From positions 8,382,501 to 8,446,500 of the forward strand of contig JAGUCH010000002.1 in NCBI GenBank assembly GCA_019096065.1: a stretch of 64,000 bases of DNA, in the 5' to 3' direction. How positions within the stretch are numbered: the first letter of the stretch is position 1; each line of letters begins with the position of its first letter. This DNA is from Paracyclopina nana. Lineage: Eukaryota; Arthropoda; Copepoda; Cyclopoida; Cyclopettidae. A program made the translations under genes and the position numbers. Below, one piece after another: positions 22,640 to 36,182 of this stretch. The notes beneath the pieces were generated by a model. The model saw nothing but the letters and a program-made list of their open reading frames with translations. It had not been told where the DNA came from and did no database searches.

Positions 22640-25600
22640 CACAATTGAGACTTTTAACCGTCACGAAGCTGACAAAAATGTCATCAGGACAGTATGGTTA
22701 CATTATTGACATGGGTCCAAAGTGAATTCAGAGCAGATTATGACATATCCAGAGGCAAATAAGCAACATAAGGTATCTCCTTTTTCAGATAAAACTAGAG
22801 AAACTTCATTATAGCTATGCAGTTTCTCTAGATAAAACTAAAGAGACTGTAAAGTCTCTTTAGATAAAACGTTCTTTAGCTCCGCAGTCGGAACTTTGCC
22901 AAAATTGTTAACGCTCAACCTCACAGGGACTCTGCTTATTTCGAGGAACGCTCGCTGGTCTTGGAGTTTTTGCGTCACTTTCCCCCCTGAGTGGCTTCGG
23001 CAGCTGCCGACGGCGTTATTTTTGCATTTGGACGCATGTGACGAGGAGGCAACGCTCCCGTTTCCTTTGTCAATTTGGGCCGCTCGGGCCGATCTGAAGT
23101 TAAACGGGCGGGTGGCAAGCGAAAAGCCGATGAAAAACGCGTCTAGGTGACGACGAGCGCTCTGAGAGCGCAAGAGAGAAAAGAAAGGGGATGCGCGCTC
23201 GCTGTAAAGCAAGCATTACTGCAATTATAAGCACTCGAGTACAACTATTTACACCGCCACCGCCATCGATGTTGACCGTCACGCGAAATGAGAGGAGCAC
23301 ACATGAACACAAAATGTGCACAACATTGATGCCAAGGCGCATACAGTTGCGGGTTGGTACATTACGAGAGAAGCATGATTTAGTATAGGAATTCAAGATT
23401 GACTCCTCTTTGCTAGAAAAATATTGATATTTTAATGTACATTTTTAGCAACTTCTGGACGATAATTTAATTGAAGGACAATAATGCAAACAAACATACA
23501 ATTTTAACCGAAAGAAAATATGACTAAAACTATTTACTGGTCTAGGGAAGCCTAATTTTCTCCATGTTTTTTTTATAGACTGGTCAGCCAAATTGACAAG
23601 GAAATAGAGGAACAAGCAAGAGCGTTTAACACAAATTATTTTTTTCAATAAGAAAAACTTCCGTCAAAATGAAATCTTTTCTTAGGGAACACTTCCCGTG
23701 ATCACATCTGTCCAAATGGATTTTTTTCTAAGCTTTGGATGTCTTTTTTTTTTGGGCCTGGCAGGGGTCATCCAATACGTTTTTTAAAGTTTCTAGTTTG
23801 TTGAATAGTTGGCACATCAGGAACTATAGTGAGCCCTAAACTTGACATATATAAATAACCATATTGCAAATGCTTTTGTGTGGAAAAGTCCAAATTTTGT
23901 TCCAACTATCCAAAAGAAATCATAAAAATTGGGGCCTTGCTTTTCTTGCAAGGACTGTAGCATGGACAACATAATTTCCCGAAAGCATATTTTCCGTCAA
24001 TTTTTTAGTAGACTGGCTTTTCTGTATCAAAAGTGGTTAATTTTTAGCAGTCTTTACTGAAGCAGCAACTTTGTTTTGAACGCTCAAAAAATTGGAATAA
24101 ATAAAAAGGCTATTTTGAGCTGTAATTTGATCTGTTATGGGGGAAGAAAAGTTTCTGGTTATGATGAGACTAATGGACAGGAATTATTTGACTATAATGC
24201 AACTCAACAAAGAGCATACCAAATTATTTCTTGAACAGTCATAACTGTTAAAAGCTTTGCTTTAGGTGCTGACATGGCTTAGATTTCCCTGAAAGCAAAA
24301 ATAGTTTTTGTTTACATTTTATACGAAGACGTCATCATAGAGCAAGAACAATGGGCTACATTGTTTCGCACACGCTATGGATGTATTTTACTTATGCCAT
24401 CTATTGGGATAGTAAACAACTAAATGAAACCATTTAGACTGCCTGACTGTCAGCAAACGAGAGTCGAGAGCACGCCCGCATATTTGCCCCAAGAATTCAG
24501 ACTGCCGTTCTTATTCTAGCTTGGAGTTTCTGTAGTGAAGACACCATTCTGAAATTGAGAAATATGCTGGCAAATAGTAATTTTAGTTTTGTAGTATGAA
24601 TTAAAAAAGTTGAATTAGCAATCAATATACTTTTTACTCTTACTGAATTGAATAAGAGCCAGGTTGCTGGGTTTTTTTGTAAACGCATTAAATAAAAATT
24701 GTAAACTCAACTGAGCTTGAAGAAATAGAACCATGAAAAATCTTTAAACTTATGCAAGAGCATTAAATTACCGAATATTGCCAAAATGTTGGAATGCGCT
24801 TCATTTATTGGCCATAAAAGTACGTCTGAGTGCTAGAAAAATTTGTTCACTTATTCCAGTTAATGCTGGATAGCTTTCCACGCTGGAAAATTTGATTTTC
24901 TATTTTTGCTTCCCTGTGTAGAAGAATATCAAAATTAGGACAAGAAAAATTTAGAGTAAAAAGTATATAAACGTTTCAGGAATACCAACCTTGTTTTTAT
25001 GCACCTTGCGAGTTCACCTAAAGGGGAGAATTGTAAGTGAGAGAGGCGACAACAGTTTTAAGATGCGCCGATACCTTGTGGCATTCTCTCATGCGCATTC
25101 AGATCGCCCCACTCTCCCCCCGGCGTCCGCATTGTTAGCCGCATTTTTCCCTGTAACTAGCGTGCGAATGATATTCCTGCCTCTCCCTCGCGCGTCTCTG
25201 ACTCCCACTCGGCCGCTTCGGCCCCCGCCCAATCAGCCAAAAAGAGAGAGAGGAGCGCACGGGTCCAAACATGCATGGCATGGGATCTAGATATTAATAC
25301 ATTTGCTATACTTAAGGATGAGCGCCTGCATTTCAATACCCTCGCGTCCACAGACACAATTTTCTCGCGCCGGCAGAAAACCGAGCGCACAGCTAGTACC
25401 ATTGCAGAACGCCTACAAAAATTCGCTTGGTTAATCTCCTTGGTTGCCGAGCCTTATGTGACGTTTTCCTAGAAAAATGCTCATGATTAAGGCCAATTCT
25501 CAGATCAAATATCCCACAGAGTGAGTGAGCTTGACAAAGAACATGTTGCTTTATCTTATTGTGTGAAAATGAATAATTGTGTCAACAAAAAGCTGTAAAT

Positions 25601-26940
25601 GACGAGTAGTTAGTTGCATGTAGCTAGCCGATTACTTGATAATTTATGTTGAATGTTGTTTGGTAAGGCCAACCAAGATACCTGAGCATACGCAACGTAC
25701 TAGAAAGTCGAGGATTGAAAAGTGTGCGGCTTTCTAATGGCTTTCTAAGTAACCATAAGCTGAATTGAGATAAGGCCGTGACTGGTCTTTTCGAGGAAGT
25801 GAACAAAAAATATCTAAGCATGCTCGGTTTCCAATTTTCCGCACTCATTGAAAAAGATCTGTCTCTGAAACTCACACTGAATAAAAACATGAAAGTTTTG
25901 CGCATGAAATTTCCGATAAAAACGCCTTAATGACTTTGCTAGCATAAGAAATAAAGAGTCATGGGTTGGTTTTGGGCAATCTTGCTATTTTTTACGACTA
26001 GGTAGCATCTTTTTTTCAGTATTTCCCAATCAGGAGAATAGCTTGAGGAATCAAGGCAAGCAGTGACACTATTTGCTTCCCATGTCAATCGCACGACGAG
26101 ACAAGCTCAAATCAGTAGTGTCTATGGCTCAGATGACAATTGCAAAGGAGGCTATCGTGTCTCAAAATAATATTCTGAATGAGCTATGAAAGAGGTCAAT
26201 GGTCAGTTTTCATCATGAACATCCATGTAAAACCGAATCATTATTGAGCAGTACTTCAAGAAAGTTTGTGATTCGTTTTTAGGATATTTCTCGTTGGTGC
26301 TTAGGTTTAAAAACAATGTTGTCTTATAAGTTAGCCAGTCGGTATGATCCATCTTGGGCGGAAAAAGAAAGCCACGAGCCCCTAATGATTCGAGTACGAG
26401 AGAAGAGAAAGGCATCTTAAGCAACTTTACATTGGAAAGCAATCAAAACGATGAGCCATTGCACAACGCCGTCCAGGAGTTGCTCTTTGTGCCTATAATG
26501 TCGTCGCAGAAGAGGCCTCCGTACTCTCGGCTGGGCCTCGGAAAAAGCACCTTCTTTCTTTCCTCTCCGTAAGGTACATCTCTCTTTCGAACCAACGGAG
26601 GAGCAAATCAAAGGCAGCTACCTTCGAATATCTTTCTCGCGCGGCAATGAGACTCGGCTGTTATTTACGGCAATTCGGAGGAAAAGTGGCAATTTGAGAT
26701 TCGCCGCGTGGGTAGAGCAGCCAGGATATTCATTCATTACGATTGTCGTCGCTCCGCGGCTGCAGCCGCTTCCACCGGTGAAAGGAAGGCGTGCAAGCCA
26801 TGGAATGACCGATGCGGCTGCGGTGGCGTATGCGCGGCTGATGCGGCTGCCGCGGGCTGGCCTCCCTTCCCATCCCGTGAGTGTTCGCGACAATCAAAGA
26901 GGAAATTTGAAACACAAGCTAGCTGGTGCAGGAGAGTGAT
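22640..26940. other. Gene-free interval with two GC-rich patches
   Basis: No ORF here resembles a known protein or has splice support. Patches at about 22860-23390 and 25020-25480 are clearly GC-richer than the AT-rich DNA between them. They contain CpG-rich stretches, and could be regulatory or promoter DNA. I can assign no gene. Confidence 0.4.
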
Positions 26941-26963
26941 TTGATTGGTTACTAAGTAGGTTG

Positions 26964-26971
26964 TGACGTCA
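26964..26971 (+). promoter_or_regulatory. Perfect cAMP-response element upstream of the IER gene
   Basis: TGACGTCA, the palindromic CREB/ATF site, overlaps an AP-1-like GTCACTCA. It lies 249 bp before the start codon. An inverted CCAAT (ATTGG at 26944-26948) is 16 bp upstream. Such sites are typical of immediate-early promoters. Confidence 0.6.
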
Positions 26972-27219
26972 CTCATCGCCGGCCCAAGATCATTATGAGG
27001 AGGAAGACTGTGCTCTGACTGACGGCGCCGCTCTCGGGTCGGACGGCCGGTCGCTCCTCGGTGGGTCGGTCCGAGGCCAACGTGACAGGGAGGGCGCTCT
27101 TTGTACTCCTCGAGCACCAGCCACTCCACTGGCCTCTCTCATTCAATTATGAGACACCGTTGCGTCAACACGCACCACCACGCCACATAATCCTCTCAAC
27201 ACTCATATATCTCAAGACC

Positions 27220-27489
27220 ATGGAAGCATCAAGTGACCACCATCAACCGGTGGCCTCAGCCGCCGACGAGGCCGTCGAGGACTACAAAGTCACCTCGCTC
27301 TCCGAAGTGCAGCGCATCATCGGCCTCAGCCTCAGCAAGATCCAGCTGGGCAGGAACCAACGCGGAGGCCTGCCACTCCACAAGAACCTGCTCGTCGCCA
27401 CAGTGCTCAACAAGGCCAGGGAGCTCTACATGCAGGAGACCATGTACATGAACTACAAGATGATGACCGGACAGTTCCACCATCATCAA

Positions 27490-27521
<32 letters not shown>

Positions 27522-28884
27522 GCAGGAGCAGCTCCAGCAGCAACAGCAGCAGGAGCATCATGGCCAACAGGGAGTGATGGAGCAAATGCACCACGCTCAC
27601 CACTACCACCACTACAACATGGCCGCGGCCTCTAACCACCACCACAACGACGACGAATTGGACCCGCCGGAGGCCAACGAGGTCGACTACGACGAGGACT
27701 CCGAGTCCGACGTGGAGGACGAGTTTGACAACTCGGCCAGCAGCAGTGGCAACAGTGGCCTCCAGTACCCTCCGACCTCCATGGCCTCCATGCTGTCCAT
27801 GCACATGCAGCAGATGCAGCAGCAACAAGTGAAGGCCGCGGCGGCTGCTGCAGCTGCTGCAGCCGCGGCCGCAGCCGCAGCCAAGAACTCCAACTCGGAC
27901 GAGGGGTTCATCGACGAGCCGGATTGTGACTGTGATGCGAGGAACTTCAGCACGAGCGACTCGCGAGTGCCCTTCCAGTACTGCTACCACTGTGCCCCCT
28001 TCCACCCCTCCAACGGGAGGGGACCCACGCTCGTGCCTTCACCTTGCCACTCCCCAGCCCCGCCTTCGGCCACAGCCACCTCCCAAAGTCAGCAGGAACC
28101 AACGACGCATGACCAGCAAGCACCTGTAGCCTCCACTAGCAGTGACCTCGAGGCCAAGGCCTTGGACGCCAAGGAGACGAGCAGAGGCACCAAAAGGCGA
28201 CGCAGCAGCAGCCTCGATGAGGAGGCCTCCGAGGCCGTCGTCGGTGAAAAGAAGCGTCGCGAGTCCATCAGCTTGGACACTAGTGTCTCAAGTGACGAGT
28301 GCAACTCTTCCAAGGACGAGTCTGGTTATCAGTCCGACTCTAGCCATCAGCACGAGGTAAATGACAGTCTTGATCTTGAAACAACTCCCAGCAACTCTAA
28401 CCTCCTCGATGATTTCTTGCAGATGTTTCATCCAGCATTTAGAGCGTCAGCCTCCACTGTCAGCAGCAGTGCTAACAATAGCAGTAGTAGTGACGCCGAC
28501 TCTGGCCCAGGTCAGACGATGGAGATCGACCAAATCACCAGCCTTGTGTCCATCTTCTCCTTCGGCCAGCACATTATGGCAGCTGCCGCGGCCGCCAGCT
28601 CGGCCCACTCCAATAAGGACCCTGGCGGCGGCGGCGAAGACGGCGGCGGGGAGGAGGAAGAGGAGTGCAAAAAGATCGAGGAGAAGAACTCTTCCGAAGA
28701 TTCGGACAGTGAAAGTGACACTTCCAGCGACAGCGGGCATTCCAGTGACGATCACGAGGCCGTGAAAGAGGAGAGTGACAAGGAGGCCGCGGTCGTGGCC
28801 ACCAACCTTTGCGCGGTCGCCTCGACCTCGGGCCTGTCCTCCACGACGGAGGCCCCTCCCTGCGTGGAGGTGGCCTCACTGTGA
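27220..28884 (+). CDS. IER5L: IER2/IER5-family immediate-early response protein (IER5-like)
   Basis: Predicted nuclear regulator of 554 residues encoded by one exon. In vertebrates, IER2/IER5 proteins are induced rapidly by growth factors and stress and act as transcription co-regulators. The N-terminal IER domain (residues about 25-75) is clear: EVQRIIGLSLSKIQLGRNQR then GGLPLHKNLLVATVLNKA. Gln and His tracts follow (88-125), then a second His-rich block, an acidic stretch, and a polyalanine run (about 205-225) encoded by mixed GCN codons. A later segment has a KRRR nuclear-localisation-like cluster, and the hydrophobic ITSLVSIFSFG is followed by an acidic Ser/Asp tail. ATG at 27220 has a good context (AGACCATGG), and the in-frame upstream extension has no ATG. 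IER5 and IER5L cannot be separated by eye. Confidence 0.88.
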
Positions 28885-29101
28885 TATGCCAGAGTGCATG
28901 CGCCTGGAAGCTCCCTACCTGATCTCTTACAAAGAAAGTTAACGAAGAAGAGTTGAAAGATTGTCATTATCGTGATGATGCTCAAAAAAGCTATTTTGAA
29001 AGACGAATTATGGAGAGGACTCGCGATGATCTATATGCTATGTTTAAAATGATGATGCCATGCTATGAAAACGAACCGACAAAAAAAAATGACGACCAGC
29101 C

Positions 29102-29111
29102 AATAAATAAA
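29102..29111 (+). promoter_or_regulatory. Overlapping polyadenylation signals of the IER gene
   Basis: AATAAATAAA gives two overlapping AATAAA hexamers 218 nt after the IER stop codon. This implies a short 3' UTR. Confidence 0.55.
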
Positions 29112-29119
29112 AGTATAAA

Positions 29120-32100
29120 AGTCTATGCGATAACGTGAGTAGTTGTTCAACTCGGTGCTTATTCAGGCATGACTTTTTTCTCAGTTAGTTTCACTTATGC
29201 ATCATGATGATGGCGGTGGCCGGCGCGCTCGCTTTACAAATAATGAGATCTCTCACTTTGTCTTGCCTAGCTGTGAGAGGGTTCATTGCAGCATAGCAGC
29301 AGCAGCAGCGGCAAAGCTATGTAATGTCGGACAGGTTTTTGGTAGCTCCACTATTTAGCCTGGAGGCAACAAATTCTTGTCACCATCGCTGTTGGTCAGA
29401 GGCATTCAGTCATTCACCTGGATCCGAGTTTGAAACGAGCCAATCATCAAACTGTTCTTTGTGCAGAGGCTAATGCTGCTGCTACCGCTTCAAGTGAAGC
29501 GCGGGTGTCATCGGCTGCTTTCCACACGTCATGTTTGAGTGTAAAATAGGATTTAGAAAGCTACGTACTACAGCTTTTTGTGCAATTGTGGAATCTCTTC
29601 ATATGCAGACGCGTATCTTGTTGAGAGAAAGCAGTTCGAGTTAATTTTTTTGGCAGCATTGTCATTGCAGCTCCGCCCTAGTCGATATTAGAACGGTGCT
29701 CTTGCATAAACTTTTTCCATCATCATCAGTACGTATAATGCGTTTTACAAAAGAATTGCTTTATTATTGACAGATGCGAGACCATATGTTTTCGAATTTG
29801 CCTGCATGCGCCGCGCGTTATTTTGGGATCGAGCCGCACAAAAACGACGAGGCCCTCCTTCTTTGACATAATAACTTTGTTTCTCGGAGAAATCCGCGCC
29901 TAATTGAAGCTGTTGCCATGGTTTTTTGATGCCGAGAGGCCACACGAAAACGGCGATCAGAAGGCGATTCATTTCGGGCCAGAGTTATTGACTCAAGAAG
30001 GTACACACAAAGTGGGAAAGTAGCGTTGTAACATGCCGCGCCAAGTAATTCCGTGTGTACAAAATGTTGTTAGCAAATGTGGTGTTTGAGGGCGAAGGCA
30101 AAGGCTAAATAAAGAAAGCCGTCCGAGGAGCACGTCTCTCGCCGCCGCTGCTACTGAGAAAGCCAATGATATATGCTGATGATAGAGCTCAACTATTGAA
30201 TTTCAACATTTTTGGAGATTCTCCCTGATATCAGGCATTCGGGGCCTCGTTGACCTTTCCGCGAGCAACGCGCTGCACGGCTTTCCCTCGTGCAAAACGC
30301 GCCACCATCTCTCCGCATCTCGTCTCCGCAGCTGCTGAGACTGGACGGTCCGCAGCACTTTTTCCACTCGATAACTAGCGAGCATAACGTCTTTTTCTCG
30401 GCTTGCCTATTTGGGTCAATCGAGCGCATTAATGCTTTCCTGGAAGGTTTGAGTCTCTCGCTGAAGTATGCGGAGGTGAAAGGCAAAAATAGTCGCACGA
30501 TTTGGCCAGATATGACGGCTTTCTCAAAATCTCTTCTTATGCATGCCTTTCCCTCGAGATCCGTTCAATTTCTTTGTTTTAAGAGAGCTCAAGGTAGGTG
30601 GCATGATGATCGGCGTGAGGAGCGCCATCTCGAGGAGAGAGCCTCGCGAGATGTGTCACTCGCGGGTCACCCTCGTTATCTCTCTCGCTCGGTGGCCTTT
30701 GCGCAATCCGAGTGTGGCGAAACAAAGGCATCCGAATTGAAAGAAAACGGCAACGACGCGTCGCGGTGCGTGACGTATGAGAGGTGAAACGATCGAGGCC
30801 CGGCCGGTAAAACAGTTAGATGACATGCCATGTGTTGTCGTCAAGAAAACGGTAAATGGCTGAATTTCTCCGCGGTTTCAGCTCCAGATTGTGACATTGC
30901 GGCCGATGCATGCGCCGCCTCGGCCTGCCCACCGCCATCGCAGTGGCGCCTTTGGTGTGTGCAACGAGATCTACCTGGCCGTGCATGGGCATGTGGATTT
31001 CACCTTAGCATAGTCTGATTTATTGGCCTTTGTTGAGCGTGAACCACCAGCCGGCAGCCGGCTGCTGGTGCAGTACGTGGAAGCTAGAAATTCTCACCGC
31101 CGGACTCCATTTGGGTCAGGTCGTGGTAGATCATCGAGGAGCAGCACGGGCGCTCTTTACATTAAACGAGATGGATATTGGTCGGGATCTGGCGACGGAC
31201 ACTCGCGGACGGAGACAGGTGATGACCTCGTCACTGCGCACTCACACGAGCACGCAGCAGATTCGAGCATATACCAAAACTTTCAAACAAAATGCGCACT
31301 CTCAAGGATCAACGATCATCGCATGTCAGGGCCACGCGCGTTCGCGATGTTTGCCCGACCACCGGCAGCATCTTTTATCAAAACGACTCCAATTACGCTC
31401 GCGTTGAACGCCGAAGGCTGCCACCGCGATCCTTCGGATGCCACCCGATTTCGGCACCCTTTTCATCAATTGAGACGCACGGTGGAAACATTTTTTGGGG
31501 AAAAACAGTCGTATCATTATATCTTTGAAAAAAGTCAATGTCGCAGCCAAGCAGCCAGCGTGACGTTATTCTTTTCAAAACGGCATCTCGTGACCTCGAC
31601 GCGTACCGGACTCGAATCTGGTTAATGAAGTGAACGCGGGCTCATTTTCGATCCGGTTCTAATCCTCCGTTGAATCTTTATGAGCTAAGCGAGCCAACAA
31701 AGCAAAGGAAAACAAACGCCTAATCGTCGCGTATTGACGCGAGAATCAAAATAAGATGGCATTTTTTTACGACGCAACGCCTCGGAAAGGCCCCGAAAGC
31801 GAATCGTTGCTCGCGAAGGAACGCTTTATTAAAGCACATGTGCACTGCGTGCGACTTAGCGTGCATTCACCATCATGTCTCAAAGGGCTGATAAGAGCGT
31901 GTTATTTTGCAAGCTGTGCACACTGTCGAATTTATTTATGGGGTGAAACAAAGGAGGAATCGTTGCTGCGGCAGCAGCAGCAGCGTGGGTCAAAGTCCCG
32001 GTCTCTTTGGTGGCAGGTGAAGACTTTTTTGTTGGCGTTTATGCTAGTTGCGGAGAGCTTCTTAGTTGATTCCATAGCTGGGTGAGTAAACGGATTTCGA

Positions 32101-34850
32101 GCGCTCGCTTTACTTTTATTGTGCAGCTGGCTGCTGCTCCATAATGCGTGTGTATGCTAGTCAAACGACGACTCCATTTTGCACCCATCCGAACTCAAAT
32201 AAAAACGGTCACAAGAAGCTACATCATCACCAACAAAACGACTACTTTTTGTGCGGCCGCGCCCGCCCTCCAAGCAGGTCCAAACAACGAGCGTTGCTCC
32301 ATGATTCGATTGTTGGGAAACATTTTTCGATGGAGCATCGCATCATACGTTTCAGACGTATTGATTAGCTTCTGTTTATTGAAGGGGGACTTTGGCGACG
32401 ATTAGGTTCAACTCGCGCGATGATTCACGCTCGCGCGTATGGCAACCGGGGATGGATGGCATCCGAGCATATGATTATTGATCTCGATGGACTGCAATGG
32501 GCTATGCACCATCGGAGTTCGAGTTTGCGGTAGCTTTCTTTCCATCGTTTGGCGTCGCGCGTCATCGAAAAAAAAACCACATTCATCCGGCGTCAACCCG
32601 CGCTGAAACGTTTCTCGGCATGCGGGAAGAAGGAGGCTAATTGATGCTGCGGCTTTTTCGAGGCGCGAAGGACCGTGCGTGCCCAACCGCATGCATTGCA
32701 CGAGCGTCAAGAAAAGGCTAGCGACGGGAAAGAAAGCCGCGGCCCCAATGGCACGGAGCATGTAGCAAAGCGAGGCTTCATGAATTTGCACCACCACTCT
32801 GGCATGCCAGCGGCGAGCCGAATAAAGAAGTCGTAGAAAGCAGAGGCGGCAGCTCCGCGACCACTTTTCCCAGGATTGCTAACCTCTGCGGCGTCATTTG
32901 AAGCCCGCGGATCACCTGCCGATCGATGCCATATTTGACTCGTTGTCATCCCGCCATTATCGGTTGGCAACCAAAGAAAGCCCATTGGAGATGCTTTCTT
33001 TTTTCGCCATACACATTCTATAAGAGCATCGGCTAGGAGCGGCGGCGGCAGCAGCAGCAGCAGTTTGTTGTCGCAGAGAGTTAAAGTGCGAGGTAGAGAG
33101 CCCCAGATCCAACGTGGCTCGAGCTCTTCTTGATCAAGGATCCAATCGATGAAATATACATGGAAAGAATGGAGGGAAAGCAGATTACCGCGCTTAACTG
33201 GCAACCCCTTTCTTCGTTCTTCAATTCTTTCTCCCTCCCTCATATCATGGCGCATGACTCATTTAACGCGCGACGCACCGAGAAATTCACGAATGCCACG
33301 ATTTGGCTTAGGGAACTAAAAACTACCAAGCTGGCGGGTTGGAAATGAAAACGAGCCGGTCGTTTGCAGCGTTCGCTAATGATCTTGGTAGATATCAATT
33401 GAGTCCGCCTCGCTGCGCTGCGTACGTACGTGCGCGGCGTAGGTACATTCGTGGCTCAAGGTGATTCGAAATATGCGACTTCGAATCAAGATGCCTTTGG
33501 ACTCGGTCGTGAGGCCTCGGAAGTCCATGGCGATGACGCAATGGAGATGCTGGCTGGTGGCGACGATGAAGGGAGCTGGCGAGGCCAAAAGGTGCAATAA
33601 AAACCGCGTCCCTCTTCCTTCTCGGCTTTCTCGGCAGGAGTCGTCGTCGCTTGAAACGGAGATTGAACCCTAATCAGTCAGTCCGGTTTGGTCCGCGCTG
33701 AGAAAGCCGGGAGACGAGCTCAATGTTTTGGAATATGGCTCATGTGTGGTACTGCTTTCTTTCTTCCGGGCTCCGGCTTAGATGGGAGCAAAGGAGAGCA
33801 AATTCCCAACAGCGCGGCTAGTGCAGAAATTGGGGGATATGCGCGTAGTGTCGTGAAAGCCGCACCTCATATGCCATTGTGCGGGCTCACTTCGCAGCTC
33901 GCCACTTATGCTTCTTTGCCCGCCGCGCAGGACGAATGAGGGAAAGCGATAAGGGCTTTTTTGATTTCGCATCAGGGCGGAAAAGTGAAAAGACGGAGGA
34001 GCTGGATCGCGTTACCACCGCTCGCGTTTGGCCAGCCTAATTTCATGTTGGCGTCTCGGAGCCGCGCATCGTGGTGCCATGTCGTTCTTCGAGCCGACCT
34101 TACGAGTGCCATGCCTGCCGCTTGTTTCCACATTTGAAAAAGATTATGGCGCGCAAATTGGCGCGCACGTTCGGTTTCCAATTGGGACACTTCAACCCTG
34201 CCCCAAAGTTTTATGGAGTGACTGAGCGAGCGAAGCCGGTGGAAGCTAGGAGCTAGCGCGCCAGGCTCAGAGTTGCATGGGGTCGGTCACGCGGCATTAG
34301 CAATGGAGCAGCAGTAGTTACAGTTGTTGGAGCATATGAAGTTTGGGTGATGCGATGAGCGCTCGCGATGGACTATAAGCATATCACCTCTCCGCCAAAC
34401 GAACTAATAAGCGAGGCCACGCCGCCCATCGGCTCGGGCAGCCTTTGTTTGCGCTTCCGGTCGGCCAAGAGGTGACGACGCCCTCTGCGAATTAAGATAT
34501 GCATTAACCATGCCCTCAAAATGGCGCTCGCATGGAAAGCGCGACAATGTTCGATTGATTACGGCGCGCAAGCTAAAAAGCACCGTTCCTGGCATTAACC
34601 CCGATGAACGGGCTTGAAGGCCGTTTACCCCCCGCCCAGGTGGGAAGCAGAAAAAGAAAGGATGAGGCGAAGCAGTGGCGGGCGCGCTCATCTTCGTTCC
34701 TTGAGATCGGGAGCAGCTAATGCAGCAAAGCGTCGAGAAAAATTCTCGAAGAAAGAAAGAAACGAGAGCTGGCTGGTGATTGCTGGCCGTGCTCCGTGCA
34801 GTCGATGAGCACCACCACGCAAACATTGCTTCTCTCGCTTAGCATGATCC
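29120..34850. other. GC-rich interval without a supported gene
   Basis: Many open frames exist on both strands because GC-rich DNA has few stops. None shows a known domain, codon-like periodicity visible by eye, or splice signals joining neighbours. Several CAG/GCN runs occur (29296, 31967, 33040). It may hold regulatory DNA for the IER gene or a non-coding transcript; this is inference. Confidence 0.4.
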
Positions 34851-34853
34851 GCG

Positions 34854-35108
34854 CTAATAGAGTTCCGATGCATGCTGCTTCGCATGGACCCGGATGCGTT
34901 TTTGGTTGTAATCAGGTAATGAGAGCCAGGCTTGGTTCAATTTTTGGTGCAGTTCCGCGTAGCGCAAGTTGACGCGTTCGTTGTTCTTCTTGAAGTTGTT
35001 GCTGGCAGCCAGGCGGGCCTTCACCGCCACGGTGGGATGACCTTGCGATTTGCATTCAATGTCTACTTTTGTCATCATCAAAACGCACAAAAATGGACAA
35101 AAACACAA
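34854..35108 (-). pseudogene. Possible fragment of an HMG-box-like protein
   Basis: This 84-residue frame ends in LHQKLNQAWLSLPDYNQKRI then RVHAKQHASELY. That fits the spacing of HMG-box helices 2-3 (L..LNQ.W..L......K....A......Y). The first helix is missing or in another frame, and no intron would restore it clearly. It is either a relic or a chance match. The function is unknown. Confidence 0.2.
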
Positions 35109-35379
35109 CCGCCTAGGTTTTTCCGCATTTATGGAATTTCAGCTCTATATGAAGGATGTCTTCAGACGGCGGCCATTTTACTTCTTAGGCTTGAACAAAG
35201 CGGAAAAACCCAGAATGAAGTGCCACCACTACAAATGCCGTTCACTAATAGCATCCCAGAAGTCCGTTGAGATAGTTCACGCAGAATGCCTCACGGAAAA
35301 CAAGTGGCTCATGATAAACCCAAATCAAACTTATATCGATGCCATAGTAACATTTTGGAAGAAACAGGTGAATTTTTAA
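35050..35379 (+). CDS. Unrecognised small ORF (109 residues)
   Basis: It overlaps the preceding minus-strand frame by 59 bp. The translation is of balanced composition, with a cluster MKCHHYKCRSL and a tail DAIVTFWKK. I do not recognise it. It stops 43 bp before the large foldback element, so it could be the remnant of a gene cut by that insertion. It is equally likely to be spurious. Confidence 0.2.
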   Translation: MHSMSTFVIIKTHKNGQKHNRLGFSAFMEFQLYMKDVFRRRPFYFLGLNKAEKPRMKCHHYKCRSLIASQKSVEIVHAECLTENKWLMINPNQTYIDAIVTFWKKQVNF

Positions 35380-35559
35380 CTATGGAACCACTCAGTGCAG
35401 TGGTTGGTTATTCAAAAAAAAAGGCCACACGCATGTGTCCAGCTCACGGAAATTGTGAAAAAATGGCAAGGTGTATTACTCTAGCACAAGGCCGCGGCTC
35501 ACTGAGGGCTACAGCTAGATGAGTCTTATGTTTCTCAGTGTCCTAGTTGTTTGGGGCGT

Positions 35560-36074
35560 CCCACTGGTCCTGGTGTCCCACTGGTCCCGGGGTCCCACTC
35601 GTCCCGGGCGTCCCGCGGGTCCCTGGCGTCCCACGGGTCCCGGGGTCCCACGGGTCCCTGGCGTCCCACGGGTCCCGGGGTCCCACGGGTCCCGGGGTCC
35701 CACGGGTCCCGGGGTCCCACGGGTCCCACTGGTCCCACGGGTCCCACTGGTCCCACGGGTCCCACTGGTCCCACGGGTCCCACTGGTCCCACGGGTCCCA
35801 CTGGTCCCACGGGTCCCACTGGTCCCACGGGTCCCACTGGTCCCACGGGTCCCACTGGTCCCACGGGTCCCACTGGTCCCACGGGTCCCACTGGTCCCAC
35901 GGGTCCCACTGGTCCCACGGGTCCCACTGGTCCCACGGGTCCCACTGGTCCCACGGGTCCCACTGGTCCCACGGGTCCCACTGGTCCCACGGGTCCCGTG
36001 TGTCCCACTGGTCCCGGGCGTCCCACTGGTCCCGTGCGACCTACTAGTCCCGTGCGTCCCACTGGTCCCGGCTA
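35560..36074 (+). repeat. 18-bp minisatellite, left arm of the foldback element
   Basis: The unit is CCCACTGGTCCCACGGGT. Between about 35710 and 35998 it repeats about 16 times almost without error; the edges are more varied. The unit is itself two 9-bp halves (GTCCCACTG, GTCCCACGG). All frames stay open, giving false collagen-like Gly-Pro-Val and Thr-Gly-Pro products. Confidence 0.95.
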
Positions 36075-36182
36075 ATAAAGCACTATGTATCTAAGTAGCA
36101 AAAAGCTACTACTGACTTCTAGCTGAGATATCTTGTTTACTATGTAATAAAAAGTGTTCAGTTTGATCTCCCATTTCCAAAA

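Noticed and set aside
27256-28005. Minus-strand ORF of 249 residues rich in Val and Leu
   Set aside because: It is the antisense shadow of the IER gene's CAG, CAC and GCN tracts.
30290-31625. ORFs of 165 and 200 residues in GC-rich DNA
   Set aside because: Compositionally ordinary for GC-rich DNA, no recognisable domain, and competing frames overlap on both strands.
35519-36094. Collagen-like ORFs (Gly-Pro-Val, Thr-Gly-Pro repeats) on both strands
   Set aside because: The 18-bp unit lacks stops, so several frames on both strands stay open for hundreds of bases. The array is one arm of a transposon and has no splice or start context.
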